Positions 1 through 6,750 of a stretch of 6,750 nucleotides of DNA are shown here, one piece after another. The notes beneath the pieces were generated by a model that had not been told where the DNA came from, ran no database searches, and was given only the letters and a program-made list of their open reading frames with translations. Within the stretch, counting starts at the first letter, position 1; every line of letters begins with the position of its first letter. The stretch is taken from the NCBI GenBank assembly GCA_902461475.1, contig CABPXX010000071.1, positions 1 through 6,750 on the forward strand, written 5' to 3'. Source of the DNA: an uncultured Eubacteriales bacterium. GTDB taxonomy: Bacteria > Bacillota > Clostridia > Oscillospirales > Oscillospiraceae. The translations under genes were made by a program, and so were the position numbers.

Positions 1-438
1 ATTGAAGATCTGGCCCGTAACAGCGCCGTGTGTGTGCCCACCATGATGCCCTATATCACCGCCTTCTTCATGCCCCGGGCCAAGGGCGACCGCCCCGACG
101 TCATCCCCGACGGCTGTGTCAACTTCGCCTTCTTGGGCCAGTTCGCAGAGACCCCTCGGGACACGGTGTTTACCACCGAGTATTCCGTGCGTACCGCCAT
201 GGAGGCCGTGTACGGCCTGCTGGGCGTGGACCGTGGCGTGCCCGAAGTGTGGGGCAGCGTGTACGATGTACGGGAGCTGCTGGAGAGCTCGGTGCGCCTG
301 ATGGACGGCAAGTCTCCTCTGGAGGTGGAGCTGCCCGGCCCCATGAACCTACTGAAAAAGCCGCTGCTCAAGGCGGTGAAGGGGACGGTGATCGAAAAGG
401 TGCTGCGAGATCACGGCGTCCTGAAAGATGGAATGTAA
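1..438 (+). CDS. ohyA: Oleate hydratase (myosin-cross-reactive antigen family), C-terminal part
   Basis: The reading frame is open from the first base and ends at TAA 436-438, giving the last 145 residues of a protein whose family is usually about 560-600 aa. Oleate hydratases are FAD-dependent enzymes that add water to the cis-9 double bond of unsaturated fatty acids, making 10-hydroxy fatty acids; in gut bacteria this is seen as fatty-acid detoxification. The recognisable family signature is MPYITAFFMPRAKGDRP (visible residues 16-32), followed by the conserved core NFAFLGQFAETPRDTVFTTE and YSVRTAMEAVYGLLG (41-75), part of the FAD/substrate-binding fold. The tail (about 115-145: NLLKKPLLKAVKGTVIEKVLRDHG) is a basic amphipathic helix, consistent with the peripheral membrane attachment described for Staphylococcus OhyA. 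The start, the N-terminal Rossmann motif and the promoter lie outside the window. A hairpin terminator follows 20 bp after the stop. Family assignment is firm; activity is inferred. Confidence 0.93.
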   Translation: MEDLARNSAVCVPTMMPYITAFFMPRAKGDRPDVIPDGCVNFAFLGQFAETPRDTVFTTEYSVRTAMEAVYGLLGVDRGVPEVWGSVYDVRELLESSVRLMDGKSPLEVELPGPMNLLKKPLLKAVKGTVIEKVLRDHGVLKDGM

Positions 439-458
439 GACCCAATTGACTCCCTAAT

Positions 459-501
459 AAAATAGACTGGACAACCTACTTTCGGCTGTCCAGTCTATTT
501 T
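459..501 (+). terminator. Rho-independent terminator after oleate hydratase, probably bidirectional
   Basis: There is a perfect 15-bp inverted repeat: AAAATAGACTGGACA (459-473) and TGTCCAGTCTATTTT (487-501), with a 13-nt loop. The right arm runs into a T-rich tract (TTTTTGTTG). On the opposite strand the left arm also ends in a U-rich stretch. The hairpin therefore can end both the oleate hydratase transcript and the convergent XRE gene, whose stop is at 523. Confidence 0.9.
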
Positions 502-522
502 TGTTGTAAAATGAGGGGTAAA

Positions 523-777
523 TTATTGCTCTTGGCCTTTTTCACCCATTAGCCAGTTCACCGATACACCCAGCACCCGGGAAAATACCATCAACTCGTA
601 GTCTGTGATGAATCGGTCTCCCGTCTCGATTTTGCTGATGGCTTCCCGCTCTATGGTGACGCCATTGACCTGCATGCGAGCGGCCAAATCGGCTTGGGAG
701 AGGCGCATGGCAGTTCTGGCCTGATGAATCCGATCTCCGGAAATGTTTTTCTTTCCCCCAAAGTCGTAGATTTTCAA
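523..777 (-). CDS. XRE-family helix-turn-helix transcriptional regulator, 84 aa
   Basis: This is a small single-domain DNA-binding protein with an HTH_3/XRE (Cro/CI-type) fold at about residues 14-77. Visible parts are helix 1 GDRIHQARTAM (14-24), the scaffold helix SQADLAARM (27-35), the recognition helix with EREAISKIETG (43-53), and the closing ELMVFSRVLGVSVNWLMG (61-78). The N-terminal FGGKKNISGDRI segment resembles small XRE proteins I recall from clostridia. The initiator is TTG at 777-775: an excellent GGAGG (785-789) lies 7 nt upstream, and no ATG in the frame is better placed. The gene is divergent from the SLOG gene at 883, with 105 bp between them, so it probably binds that region and represses itself and its neighbour; this is inference from arrangement. 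No sensor or dimerisation domain is visible beyond the HTH. Hand-counted G+C is about 53%, below the flanking operon. Its specific target is unknown. Confidence 0.88.
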   Translation of the reverse strand: MKIYDFGGKKNISGDRIHQARTAMRLSQADLAARMQVNGVTIEREAISKIETGDRFITDYELMVFSRVLGVSVNWLMGEKGQEQ

Positions 778-784
778 GGCATCA

Positions 785-789
785 CCTCC
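785..789 (-). promoter_or_regulatory. Ribosome binding site that fixes the TTG start of the XRE gene
   Basis: Read on the minus strand, TTGGAGGTGAT precedes the TTG at 777 with a 7-nt spacer after GGAGG. This near-perfect anti-16S match is the reason for accepting the rare initiator. There is also a GTG/ATG pair inside the spacer in another frame, but it meets a TGA at once. Confidence 0.8.
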
Positions 790-797
790 AAGTTACC

Positions 798-827
798 TTG
801 ACAATACCACTCTTTTTCGTATATTAT
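798..827 (+). promoter_or_regulatory. Sigma-A-type promoter for the SLOG gene
   Basis: A perfect TTGACA -35 box lies at 798-803. The -10 box is either TATATT (820-825, 16-bp spacing) or TATTAT (822-827, 18-bp spacing). Transcription would start near 832-835, leaving a leader of about 50 nt that includes the GAGGG ribosome site at 868-872. The -10 overlaps one of the two ATTATG repeats described in the findings, so a regulator bound there would block it. Confidence 0.72.
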
Positions 828-834
828 GTAATAA

Positions 835-859
835 AGATTTACAAATTATGAATAAATCT
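835..859. promoter_or_regulatory. Candidate operator (inverted repeat) between the XRE and SLOG genes
   Basis: AGATTTA (835-841) and TAAATCT (853-859) form a 7-bp inverted repeat with an 11-bp spacer, at or just after the expected SLOG transcription start. The arms are purely A/T except one G/C pair each, so chance occurrence is possible. Position and symmetry fit an operator for the divergent XRE protein. I could not define a convincing minus-strand promoter in this same stretch. Confidence 0.35.
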
Positions 860-882
860 CACAAAAAGAGGGAAAAACTCAC

Positions 883-1374
883 ATGGAAGCCACAGAGAAA
901 CGTAGTAAAACCTGCTGTTTATCGGGACACAGGGAGCCACCAGCAGAGAAAGTGCAGCAGCTGGCAGCGGAAATTGAGAAGGCGGTCAGGAAACTAATTA
1001 CAAAGAATGGTGTCTGTTATTTTGGTGTGGGAGGCGCAATTGGTTTTGATACACTAGTGGCAAAAGTATTGTTCCGAATGCGAAAGAGCGAATTTCCACA
1101 GATCAAAGTAATTTTAGTGTATCCATTTGACGGCTATACCAGGTGGTGGACACGGGAACAAAAACGAGAGTACCGGATGTTACTCCCAAAATATGATAAG
1201 GTGGTGTGCGTGGTAGACCAAGGTGGGAAAGAGGCGTATCTTTTGAGAAACCGTCACCTGGTAGAAGGATCAAGCTATTGTATTTACTATTGCACTCGGA
1301 AAGAGGGCGGTACTGCCTACACAGTGTCATATGCAAAAGCCAGAGGATTGCATATGGTTGGTTTACATGTGTGA
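883..1374 (+). CDS. SLOG-fold protein, DUF1273/YpsA-like, 163 aa
   Basis: This protein has the Rossmann-like SLOG fold shared by DprA, LOG (cytokinin-activating) and YpsA proteins, which bind nucleotides or nucleotide-derived ligands. The family landmarks are all present: SGHR at 14-17, the glycine-rich GVGGAIGFD at 48-56, a VYPFDGYTRWW stretch at 79-89, RNRHLV at 122-127, and the closing GGTAYTVSYAKARG at 142-155. Length is close to Bacillus YpsA (about 180 aa); no membrane segment or signal peptide is seen. The ATG at 883 follows GAGGG (868-872) by 10 nt. The gene is divergent from a small XRE regulator and ends 10 bp before a strong terminator, so it appears to be monocistronic. Hand-counted G+C over 901-1370 is about 45%, far below the downstream operon, which suggests acquisition by transfer. 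Bacillus YpsA is linked to cell division; SLOG relatives also occur in predicted nucleotide-signalling conflict systems. The ligand and function here are unknown. Confidence 0.88.
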   Translation: MEATEKRSKTCCLSGHREPPAEKVQQLAAEIEKAVRKLITKNGVCYFGVGGAIGFDTLVAKVLFRMRKSEFPQIKVILVYPFDGYTRWWTREQKREYRMLLPKYDKVVCVVDQGGKEAYLLRNRHLVEGSSYCIYYCTRKEGGTAYTVSYAKARGLHMVGLHV

Positions 1375-1384
1375 GAGAAAAGAG

Positions 1385-1424
1385 AATATCCCCGCAGGTG
1401 GATTGATACACCTGCGGGGATATT
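1385..1424 (+). terminator. Strong bidirectional hairpin terminator between SLOG and ABC genes
   Basis: A perfect 16-bp stem is formed by AATATCCCCGCAGGTG (1385-1400) and CACCTGCGGGGATATT (1409-1424), with the 8-nt loop GATTGATA and a TTGTTGTT tail on the plus strand. On the minus strand the hairpin is followed by TCTTTTCTC. It lies 10 bp after the SLOG stop and 16 bp past the ABC gene stop (1441), so it serves both convergent transcripts. Confidence 0.93.
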
Positions 1425-1440
1425 GTTGTTATGTGGGAAA

Positions 1441-4422
1441 TTATTCGCTTCTCAGCGCCTCCACCGGGTCCTTCTTGGCGGCCAGACGGGCGGGAATCAG
1501 TCCGGCCAGGATGGTGAGGATGGCGCTGATGGCCACCAGAATGGCCCCACCCACCGGGGGCAGAGCGGCGGAGAGCTCAGTGAGCCCGGTGACGGCGTGG
1601 ATGGCGGCGTTGATGGGGATGTTCAGCAGCAGCGTCACCACAATGCCCAGTACACCGGCCCCCAGACCCACAATGAGGGTTTCGGCGTTGAACACCCGGG
1701 AGACATCCTTTTTGGAGGCACCCACGGCCCGGAGAATGCCGATCTCCTTGGTGCGCTCCAGCACCGAGATATAGGTGATGATGCCGATCATGATGGAGGA
1801 CACCACCAGAGAGATGGACACAAAGCCGATGAGCAGATAGCTCACCCCGCTGATGATATCGGTGATGGAGCTCATGAGCAGGGCCACATAGTCGGTGTAG
1901 CTGATCTGGTCTTCCTCGGCCACCTGCTGGTTGTAGGCGGTGATGAGGTCGGCAATCTTGTCCTTCTCCTTAAAGGTATCGGCGTAGAGGCTGATAGAGG
2001 AGGGGGACTCCAGGTCGATATAGCCCATCAAGTCCAGATTGTCCTGGTAGGTGGAGTCGGAGTGGGTGGGGGGCATATAGTTGTCGTACAGGTAGACAAA
2101 CTGCTCCAGGCTCAGGCCCTGATCGTTGGGCCCTTGCTCCACGGCTTGGGCCAGCATGGCGGACAGCTGGGCGGCGGGGAGGGCAGAGAGCTGCTCTTTC
2201 ACCGCTGCGGCGTACTGCTCCTTGATCTGGGCGGCCATGGCCTCCTCCACCTGGGCAAACAGCTCCTCGTCGCTCATGCCTGCGATATACTCGTCCAGGG
2301 TGGCGGCATCCACCCCCATCTGGGCGGCATACTCCTGGGAGATCATCTTCTCAATGTCCTCCCGGGTGATGTTGGCCATCTGGGCGTCCACAGTGTCGTC
2401 CACATGCTGCTGGCTGGGCTGGCTCATGCCGTCCACGTAGGCCTCTGCCTGGGTCTGGGCATCCAGGGTGAGCAGGTACTCCCCGATGTCCTGGGCCTTC
2501 TCCTGGTCGGTGGGCTCGGTATCTCCCTCCTGGCGGAAGGGCAGGTTGGTGATGACATCGGTGTCGGGGGTGGCCAGCTGGTCTTTCACCAGCTGGGAGT
2601 CGGCGGTGTGGTCAATGGCGTACTGGGTCAGGGCGTTGGTGTAGCCCAGAGAGCCGGACATCATGCCGCCGTTGCTGCCGGACCGGGCCACGCCCACCAC
2701 CTGCAGCGTAATGCCGGTCTGGTTGCTGTTGTAGAGCATCTCCAGCCCGGTCTGGGTGGCGGACAGGTCGGTGTAGGTGTTGGTATTGGCGTCGTACTGG
2801 TAGCGCTCGTAGGGCAGCAGCAGCTTAAATTGGGTCTGACACAGCTCCTCGTAGCTCCAGCTCTGGTCCTCCACCTCCACCTCTTCGCCGGCCTGGAGGG
2901 CAGCCAGGGTCTCGTTCATCTCGTCCACGGACACCAGGCCCAGGGCGTAGAGCATCAGGTCAGAGACCTGGTTGTTGTCGTCCACAAAGAGGATGACCTG
3001 GTTGTACTCCTCAGGCCAGTGGCCGTAGAGCAGCTCGGGCTGGTCCAGCACCTGGGAGGAGACCAGCTGGCCGTCCTCGCCGGGCAGCAGCTCCTGCCAC
3101 ACGTCGAAGCTCTCATACATGGAGCCCATGGAGTTGAAGTAGTCGGTGTAGTCGCCGCCGTACAGAGAGCCCATGGCGGTCTCCATGGCGGACATGACAT
3201 CACTTTTCACCACTTTGCCGTCGGGGTCTTTGTTGTAGATGTCAAACTGGAAGTCGTAGCCGTAGTACACCTGGGCCAGGTCGGTGATACCGCCGCCCCC
3301 TTCCTCCAGATACTCCTTGAAGGCTTTCAGGTTGTTGGTGACGGTCTCGGCGTTCATCATGGAGTCCATCATGTCGTACATGACATTGGACACGTATACC
3401 CGGTCCTCTTCCCGGGGCGCGCCGCTGTCCTCCTCGTCGCTGACGCCCATCAGGGAGGTGAGCATGGAAGTCATGTCCACGCTCTCGGCCTCAATGGTGA
3501 TGGGGTAGCTGGTAAGGGTGTCCTGCTGCACCTTGGTGATATAGGTGTTGATGCCCGAGGACAAAGAGAGGATGAGGGCGATGCCGATGATGCCGATGGA
3601 CCCGGCAAAGGCGGTGAGGAAGGTGCGCCCCTTCTTGGTCATCAGGTTGTTGAGAGACAGGGACAGAGCGGTGGGGAAGGACATGGAGGTCTTTTTCCCC
3701 GCCTTGGCCTCCTTGCCGGTGAGGGCGGGGGCGTCCTCCTGGCTCTCATAGGGGTTGGAGTCGGCGATGACCTCGCCGTCTTTCAGCTGGATGATGCGGG
3801 TGGAATAGGCCTGAGCCAGCTCCGGGTTGTGGGTGACCATGATGACCAGGCGGTCCTTTGCCACCTCCCGCAGCAGGTCCATCACCTGCACCGAGGTCTC
3901 ACTGTCCAGAGCACCGGTGGGCTCGTCAGCCAGGAGGATGTCGGGGTTGTTGATGAGGGCACGGGCAATGGCCACTCGCTGCATCTGGCCGCCAGAGAGC
4001 TGGTTGGGCCGTTTGTGAATGTGGTCGGTAAGGCCCACCTGCTCCAGGGCCTCCTTGGCCCGGCGGTGGCGCTCGGCCTTGGACACCCCGGACAAGGTGA
4101 GAGCCAGCTCCACGTTGGCCAGGATGGTCTGGTGAGGGATCAGGTTGTAGCTTTGGAAGACAAAGCCCACGGAGTGGTTGCGGTAGGTGTCCCAATCGCT
4201 GTCCGTGTACTCCTTGGTGGAGCGGCCGTTGATGATGAGATCGCCGCTGGTGTACCGGTCCAGCCCGCCGATGATGTTCAGCGTGGTGGTCTTGCCGCAG
4301 CCGGAGGGGCCCAGGATGGAGACGAATTCATTGTCTCGAAACTCCAGACTCACCCCCCGCAGGGCGTCCACAGACAGGTCGCCTACGGTGTAGGTTTTGC
4401 GGATGTTGGTTAGCTTGAGCAT
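1441..4422 (-). CDS. ABC transporter with fused ATPase and MacB/FtsX-type permease, 993 aa
   Basis: The N-terminal ATPase (about 1-225) is of the LolD/MacB/FtsE class: Walker [10 protein letters not shown] (38-46), Q-loop Q90, signature LSGGQ (142-146), Walker B ILLADEP with catalytic Glu167, D-loop ALDS (171-174) and switch His198. A linker leads to membrane segment 1 (about 267-288). A very large external region of about 570 residues follows (289-860). Three membrane helices then close the protein (about 861-885, 915-935, 956-977), with the FtsX-family cytoplasmic loop [19 protein letters not shown] at 889-907. Four helices with a fused N-terminal ATPase is the MacB plan; such proteins act as dimers and pass ATP-driven movement to their external domains rather than carrying substrate through a channel. 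The ATG at 4422 has AAAAGGAGG (4428-4436) 5 nt upstream and lies 15 nt after the rhomboid stop, so it is the last gene of the operon. Substrate is unknown: efflux of a peptide or lipid, or control of a wall enzyme, are possible. Confidence 0.93.
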   Translation of the reverse strand: MLKLTNIRKTYTVGDLSVDALRGVSLEFRDNEFVSILGPSGCGKTTTLNIIGGLDRYTSGDLIINGRSTKEYTDSDWDTYRNHSVGFVFQSYNLIPHQTILANVELALTLSGVSKAERHRRAKEALEQVGLTDHIHKRPNQLSGGQMQRVAIARALINNPDILLADEPTGALDSETSVQVMDLLREVAKDRLVIMVTHNPELAQAYSTRIIQLKDGEVIADSNPYESQEDAPALTGKEAKAGKKTSMSFPTALSLSLNNLMTKKGRTFLTAFAGSIGIIGIALILSLSSGINTYITKVQQDTLTSYPITIEAESVDMTSMLTSLMGVSDEEDSGAPREEDRVYVSNVMYDMMDSMMNAETVTNNLKAFKEYLEEGGGGITDLAQVYYGYDFQFDIYNKDPDGKVVKSDVMSAMETAMGSLYGGDYTDYFNSMGSMYESFDVWQELLPGEDGQLVSSQVLDQPELLYGHWPEEYNQVILFVDDNNQVSDLMLYALGLVSVDEMNETLAALQAGEEVEVEDQSWSYEELCQTQFKLLLPYERYQYDANTNTYTDLSATQTGLEMLYNSNQTGITLQVVGVARSGSNGGMMSGSLGYTNALTQYAIDHTADSQLVKDQLATPDTDVITNLPFRQEGDTEPTDQEKAQDIGEYLLTLDAQTQAEAYVDGMSQPSQQHVDDTVDAQMANITREDIEKMISQEYAAQMGVDAATLDEYIAGMSDEELFAQVEEAMAAQIKEQYAAAVKEQLSALPAAQLSAMLAQAVEQGPNDQGLSLEQFVYLYDNYMPPTHSDSTYQDNLDLMGYIDLESPSSISLYADTFKEKDKIADLITAYNQQVAEEDQISYTDYVALLMSSITDIISGVSYLLIGFVSISLVVSSIMIGIITYISVLERTKEIGILRAVGASKKDVSRVFNAETLIVGLGAGVLGIVVTLLLNIPINAAIHAVTGLTELSAALPPVGGAILVAISAILTILAGLIPARLAAKKDPVEALRSE

Positions 4423-4437
4423 AGAAACCTCCTTTTG

Positions 4438-5016
4438 TTATCGCTTCTTGCCGCTGGACAGGGCAAATCCAAATACGGTGCCGCACAGGCCGCCGATGAT
4501 GTGGGTCAGTTGCGAGATGTTGTCCTGGACAAAAATGCCGTTCCAGATCTCGTCCCCCAGGTAGAATACCGCCACCAGAATGAGGGTGGTGGGGATGGTG
4601 CCGTTGCGCACCCCGCCGAAGGAGGAGAGGAGGATCATCATAAACACGATGCCCGAGGCACCTAGCAGGGCGGTGCCAGGGAAGAAGAAGAACTGCACCA
4701 GACCCGAAATCACCGCAGTGACCAAGACGGCGCACAGTACATTCCAGCTGCCAAATCGGTCTTCCAGGTTGGGGCCCAGCACCAGGATGAGTACCATATT
4801 GCTGATGTAGTGGGCGTAGCCGCTGTGACCCAGCACGTGGCCGAAGAACCGCACCCAGGCCAGAGGATCAGCCAGGGAGCAGTGGTAGACGGAAAAGAGA
4901 TGGGCATTGGTCCAGCCGTCGGTGACTCCGTTGAGAATCAGCGCAATCAGGGACAGCAGGGCAAAGGTGATGGTGACCGGGGCGTTGTAGGAAATCTTTA
5001 AGGTGGGTCGTTTCAT
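4438..5016 (-). CDS. Rhomboid-family intramembrane serine protease, 192 aa
   Basis: This is a polytopic membrane protein with about six helices, the minimal bacterial rhomboid core. Rhomboids cleave transmembrane substrates within the membrane using a Ser-His dyad. The nucleophile motif is GASG (119-122, Ser121). The catalytic histidine is His172 in QLTHIIGG of the last helix. The conserved HxxxN of helix 2 is HYISN (69-73), followed by the usual GPNLEDRFG loop (81-89). The frame stays open upstream to 5325, but that part is the shadow of the pseudouridine synthase gene. The ATG at 5016 overlaps the upstream gene's TGA as ATGA, has an AGAGG-type ribosome site in the end of that gene, and gives a protein that starts just before helix 1. 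The 15-nt gap to the ABC gene's start puts both in one operon. Substrates cannot be told from sequence. Both catalytic residues are present, so an active protease is expected. Confidence 0.9.
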   Translation of the reverse strand: MKRPTLKISYNAPVTITFALLSLIALILNGVTDGWTNAHLFSVYHCSLADPLAWVRFFGHVLGHSGYAHYISNMVLILVLGPNLEDRFGSWNVLCAVLVTAVISGLVQFFFFPGTALLGASGIVFMMILLSSFGGVRNGTIPTTLILVAVFYLGDEIWNGIFVQDNISQLTHIIGGLCGTVFGFALSSGKKR

Positions 5017-5924
5017 AAAAATACCTCTTGTGTGTTTGGGAGCAGGGCGGCCATATCCTCCGGCAGGGGCTGAGTGAAGGCCAGGTGCTCTCCTGTGATG
5101 GGATGGGTGAAGCTGAGCTGATGGGAGTGGAGGGCGGGCCGGGCGATCTTCTCCGGTTGCTCGGTGCCATAGAGAAAATCCCCGGTGAGGGGACAGCCCA
5201 GGTGTGCCATGTGGACCCGAATCTGATGGGTGCGCCCGGTGTCCAGCTGTAGCTCCACCAGGCTCCCACCGTCCCAGGAACTCAGCACCCGGTAGTGGGT
5301 GCGGGCACTCTGGCCGTCCGGGCACACCGTCCGGGCCCGGGAATCTGGGGCCAGGCCGATGGGGGCGTCCACCGTGCCCGAGAGGGCGGGAGGCTGGCCG
5401 TCACAGATGGCCAGATAAACCCGGCGGAAGGCCTCGGTGTGGAGCTGCTGCTTTAATTGCTCTTGGGCGTGGGGGTGCTTGGCCACCACCAGCAGCCCCG
5501 AGGTGCCCTTGTCCAGCCGATGGACGGGATGAAAGTCGCAGTCCTGCCCGGTTTGCTGGTAGTGGTACATGAGGAAGTTGCCCAGGGTGTCGGCAAAATG
5601 GCCGTGGCTGGGGTGTACCAGCAGGCCGGGGGGCTTGTTGACCACCACCACGTCCTCATCCTCCCAAATAAGGTCCAGAGGCCCAGGGGTGGGCACGGTA
5701 CCGGAAGTGGGGGCCGGATCGGTGAGGCGTACCGACAGCACTTCCCCCGCCTGGACTCGGTAGCGCACAGTGACTCGCTGGCCGTCCACCGTGATGCCGT
5801 CGGAGAGCCATTTGATGCGCCGCAGCACCGTCCCAGACAGGTGCAGGTGCCGCCGCAATATGGTGTTGACCTCCAGGCCCACCAGGTCCCCTTGAATGGG
5901 AACACGCAGATATCTGGCAGCCAT
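5013..5924 (-). CDS. RluA/RluD-family 23S rRNA (or tRNA) pseudouridine synthase, 303 aa
   Basis: The enzyme isomerises specific uridines in structured RNA to pseudouridine. An S4-like RNA-binding domain occupies about residues 14-68 (RRHLHLSGTVLRRIKW... VDGQRV). The catalytic domain starts near WEDEDVVVVNKPPGLLVHPS (87-106) and contains the signature HRLDKGTSG (135-143), with Asp138 as the nucleophile. Further family blocks are RRVYLAIC (167-174) and the conserved LDTGRTHQIRVHMAHLGCPLTGDFLYG (228-253). About 300 aa is the normal length. The ATG at 5924 is preceded by GGGGAGG (5931-5937) with a 6-nt spacer. It is the first gene of the operon with rhomboid and ABC genes. Firmicutes carry several paralogues (RluD/YlyB, YjbO and YhcT in Bacillus), and I cannot assign the modified position, so no gene symbol is given. 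Confidence 0.92.
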   Translation of the reverse strand: MAARYLRVPIQGDLVGLEVNTILRRHLHLSGTVLRRIKWLSDGITVDGQRVTVRYRVQAGEVLSVRLTDPAPTSGTVPTPGPLDLIWEDEDVVVVNKPPGLLVHPSHGHFADTLGNFLMYHYQQTGQDCDFHPVHRLDKGTSGLLVVAKHPHAQEQLKQQLHTEAFRRVYLAICDGQPPALSGTVDAPIGLAPDSRARTVCPDGQSARTHYRVLSSWDGGSLVELQLDTGRTHQIRVHMAHLGCPLTGDFLYGTEQPEKIARPALHSHQLSFTHPITGEHLAFTQPLPEDMAALLPNTQEVFL

Positions 5925-5957
5925 TCAATACCTCCCCAGTATAATTTTCATTACAGT

Positions 5958-5986
5958 AGTATAATCTTCCTGGACCGCTCCGTCAA
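5958..5986 (-). promoter_or_regulatory. Sigma-A-type promoter of the pseudouridine synthase-rhomboid-ABC operon
   Basis: On the minus strand, TTGACG (5986-5981) and TATACT (5963-5958) are separated by exactly 17 bp. Transcription would begin near 5951, giving a leader of about 27 nt before the ATG at 5924. No other strong promoter was seen inside the tightly spaced operon. Confidence 0.78.
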
Positions 5987-6037
5987 GAATTGCTGGCTAA
6001 AATGCCAGAAAATGGTGAAAATCCGTCATGACATTGG

Positions 6038-6067
6038 AAAAAATGTGCAACAATTGCTTCATTTTTT
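6038..6067. repeat. Imperfect inverted repeat in the gdhA upstream region
   Basis: AAAAAATG (6038-6045) and GCAA (6047-6050) pair with TTGC (6054-6057) and CATTTTTT (6060-6067) around the 3-nt loop CAA, with a 1x2-nt internal loop. It sits between the two divergent promoters, about 50 bp from each -35 box. It could be a regulator site or a weak hairpin. The pairing is mostly A-T, so its stability as RNA is doubtful. Confidence 0.4.
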
Positions 6068-6117
6068 GGCTGTGTCAACGATATTTCCTTCTTTTATGCA
6101 AGTTTGAACATTAGGTA

Positions 6118-6146
6118 TTGCAAAAATGGCGGTTGGGGTGTACAAT
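6118..6146 (+). promoter_or_regulatory. Sigma-A-type promoter of the glutamate dehydrogenase gene
   Basis: TTGCAA (6118-6123) and TACAAT (6141-6146) are 17 bp apart. The expected start is near 6153, leaving a leader of about 46 nt before the ATG at 6199. It diverges from the operon promoter at 5958-5986. Confidence 0.72.
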
Positions 6147-6153
6147 ACAGTAG

Positions 6154-6750
<597 letters not shown>

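Noticed and set aside
790..870. Minus-strand promoter for the XRE gene
   Set aside because: Several A/T-rich -10-like hexamers exist (for example TAATAT near 822-827), but none has a convincing -35 at 16-18 bp, so no specific promoter is called.
1103..1411. 102-residue minus-strand frame opposite the SLOG gene
   Set aside because: It starts within the terminator hairpin, lacks a ribosome site, and overlaps a gene with all family motifs intact.
1423..4413. 996-residue open frame on the plus strand opposite the ABC gene
   Set aside because: It is codon-aligned with a clear ABC transporter gene, has no good start or ribosome site, and its product is a Gly/His/Val/Leu/Gln-rich low-complexity sequence with no recognisable domain. 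It is explained by codon bias of the real gene.
5017..5325. Upstream extension of the rhomboid frame (103 extra codons)
   Set aside because: It lies wholly inside the pseudouridine synthase gene in another frame, encodes Pro/His/Arg-rich shadow sequence, and the ATG at 5016 has overlap coupling and the expected first helix just after it.
5457..6107. 216-residue plus-strand frame reaching into the intergenic region
   Set aside because: Most of it is the reverse of the pseudouridine synthase gene; it has no ribosome site and crosses the operon's promoter.
6104..6123. TTGAAC at 6104-6109 as an alternative gdhA -35 box
   Set aside because: No -10-like hexamer lies 16-18 bp downstream, whereas TTGCAA (6118) and TACAAT (6141) are correctly spaced.

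Overview
The window looks like chromosomal DNA from a G+C-rich, low-copy Firmicute, most plausibly a gut clostridium of the Oscillospiraceae (Flavonifractor/Lawsonibacter-like). The reasons are G+C-rich coding DNA (about 65-70% in the lines I counted inside the large ABC gene), strong GGAGG-type ribosome binding sites, clostridial-type NADP glutamate dehydrogenase and oleate hydratase sequences, and a MacB-like ABC protein with a very large external domain. The organism assignment is inference; no rRNA or other taxonomic marker is present.

Layout. Positions 1-438 (+) are the 3' end of an oleate hydratase gene, closed by a hairpin terminator at 459-501. Positions 523-1374 hold a compact, less G+C-rich divergent pair: a small XRE repressor-like gene (777-523, -, TTG start) and a SLOG/DUF1273 (YpsA-like) gene (883-1374, +). 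They share a 105-bp A+T-rich control region with a good sigma-A-type promoter and candidate operator repeats. A second strong hairpin at 1385-1424 separates this pair from the next operon.

Positions 5924-1441 (-) form one apparent operon, read right to left: an RluA/RluD-type pseudouridine synthase, a rhomboid-family intramembrane protease that overlaps it by 4 nt (ATGA), and a 993-aa ABC transporter with ATPase and FtsX/MacB-type permease fused in one chain. A consensus-like promoter lies at 5958-5986. The divergent intergenic region 5925-6198 also carries the promoter of a glutamate dehydrogenase gene (6199 to the window end, +), which is cut by the window.

Functionally the window mixes housekeeping genes (RNA modification, membrane proteolysis, export or envelope function, glutamate/ammonium metabolism, fatty-acid hydration) with one small accessory-looking insertion. 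The XRE/SLOG cassette is the best candidate for something less well described. SLOG proteins are predicted sensors or processors of nucleotide-derived ligands, and this one sits with its own likely regulator between two terminators in otherwise ordinary chromosome. I found no tRNA, rRNA, CRISPR array, insertion sequence or prophage gene.
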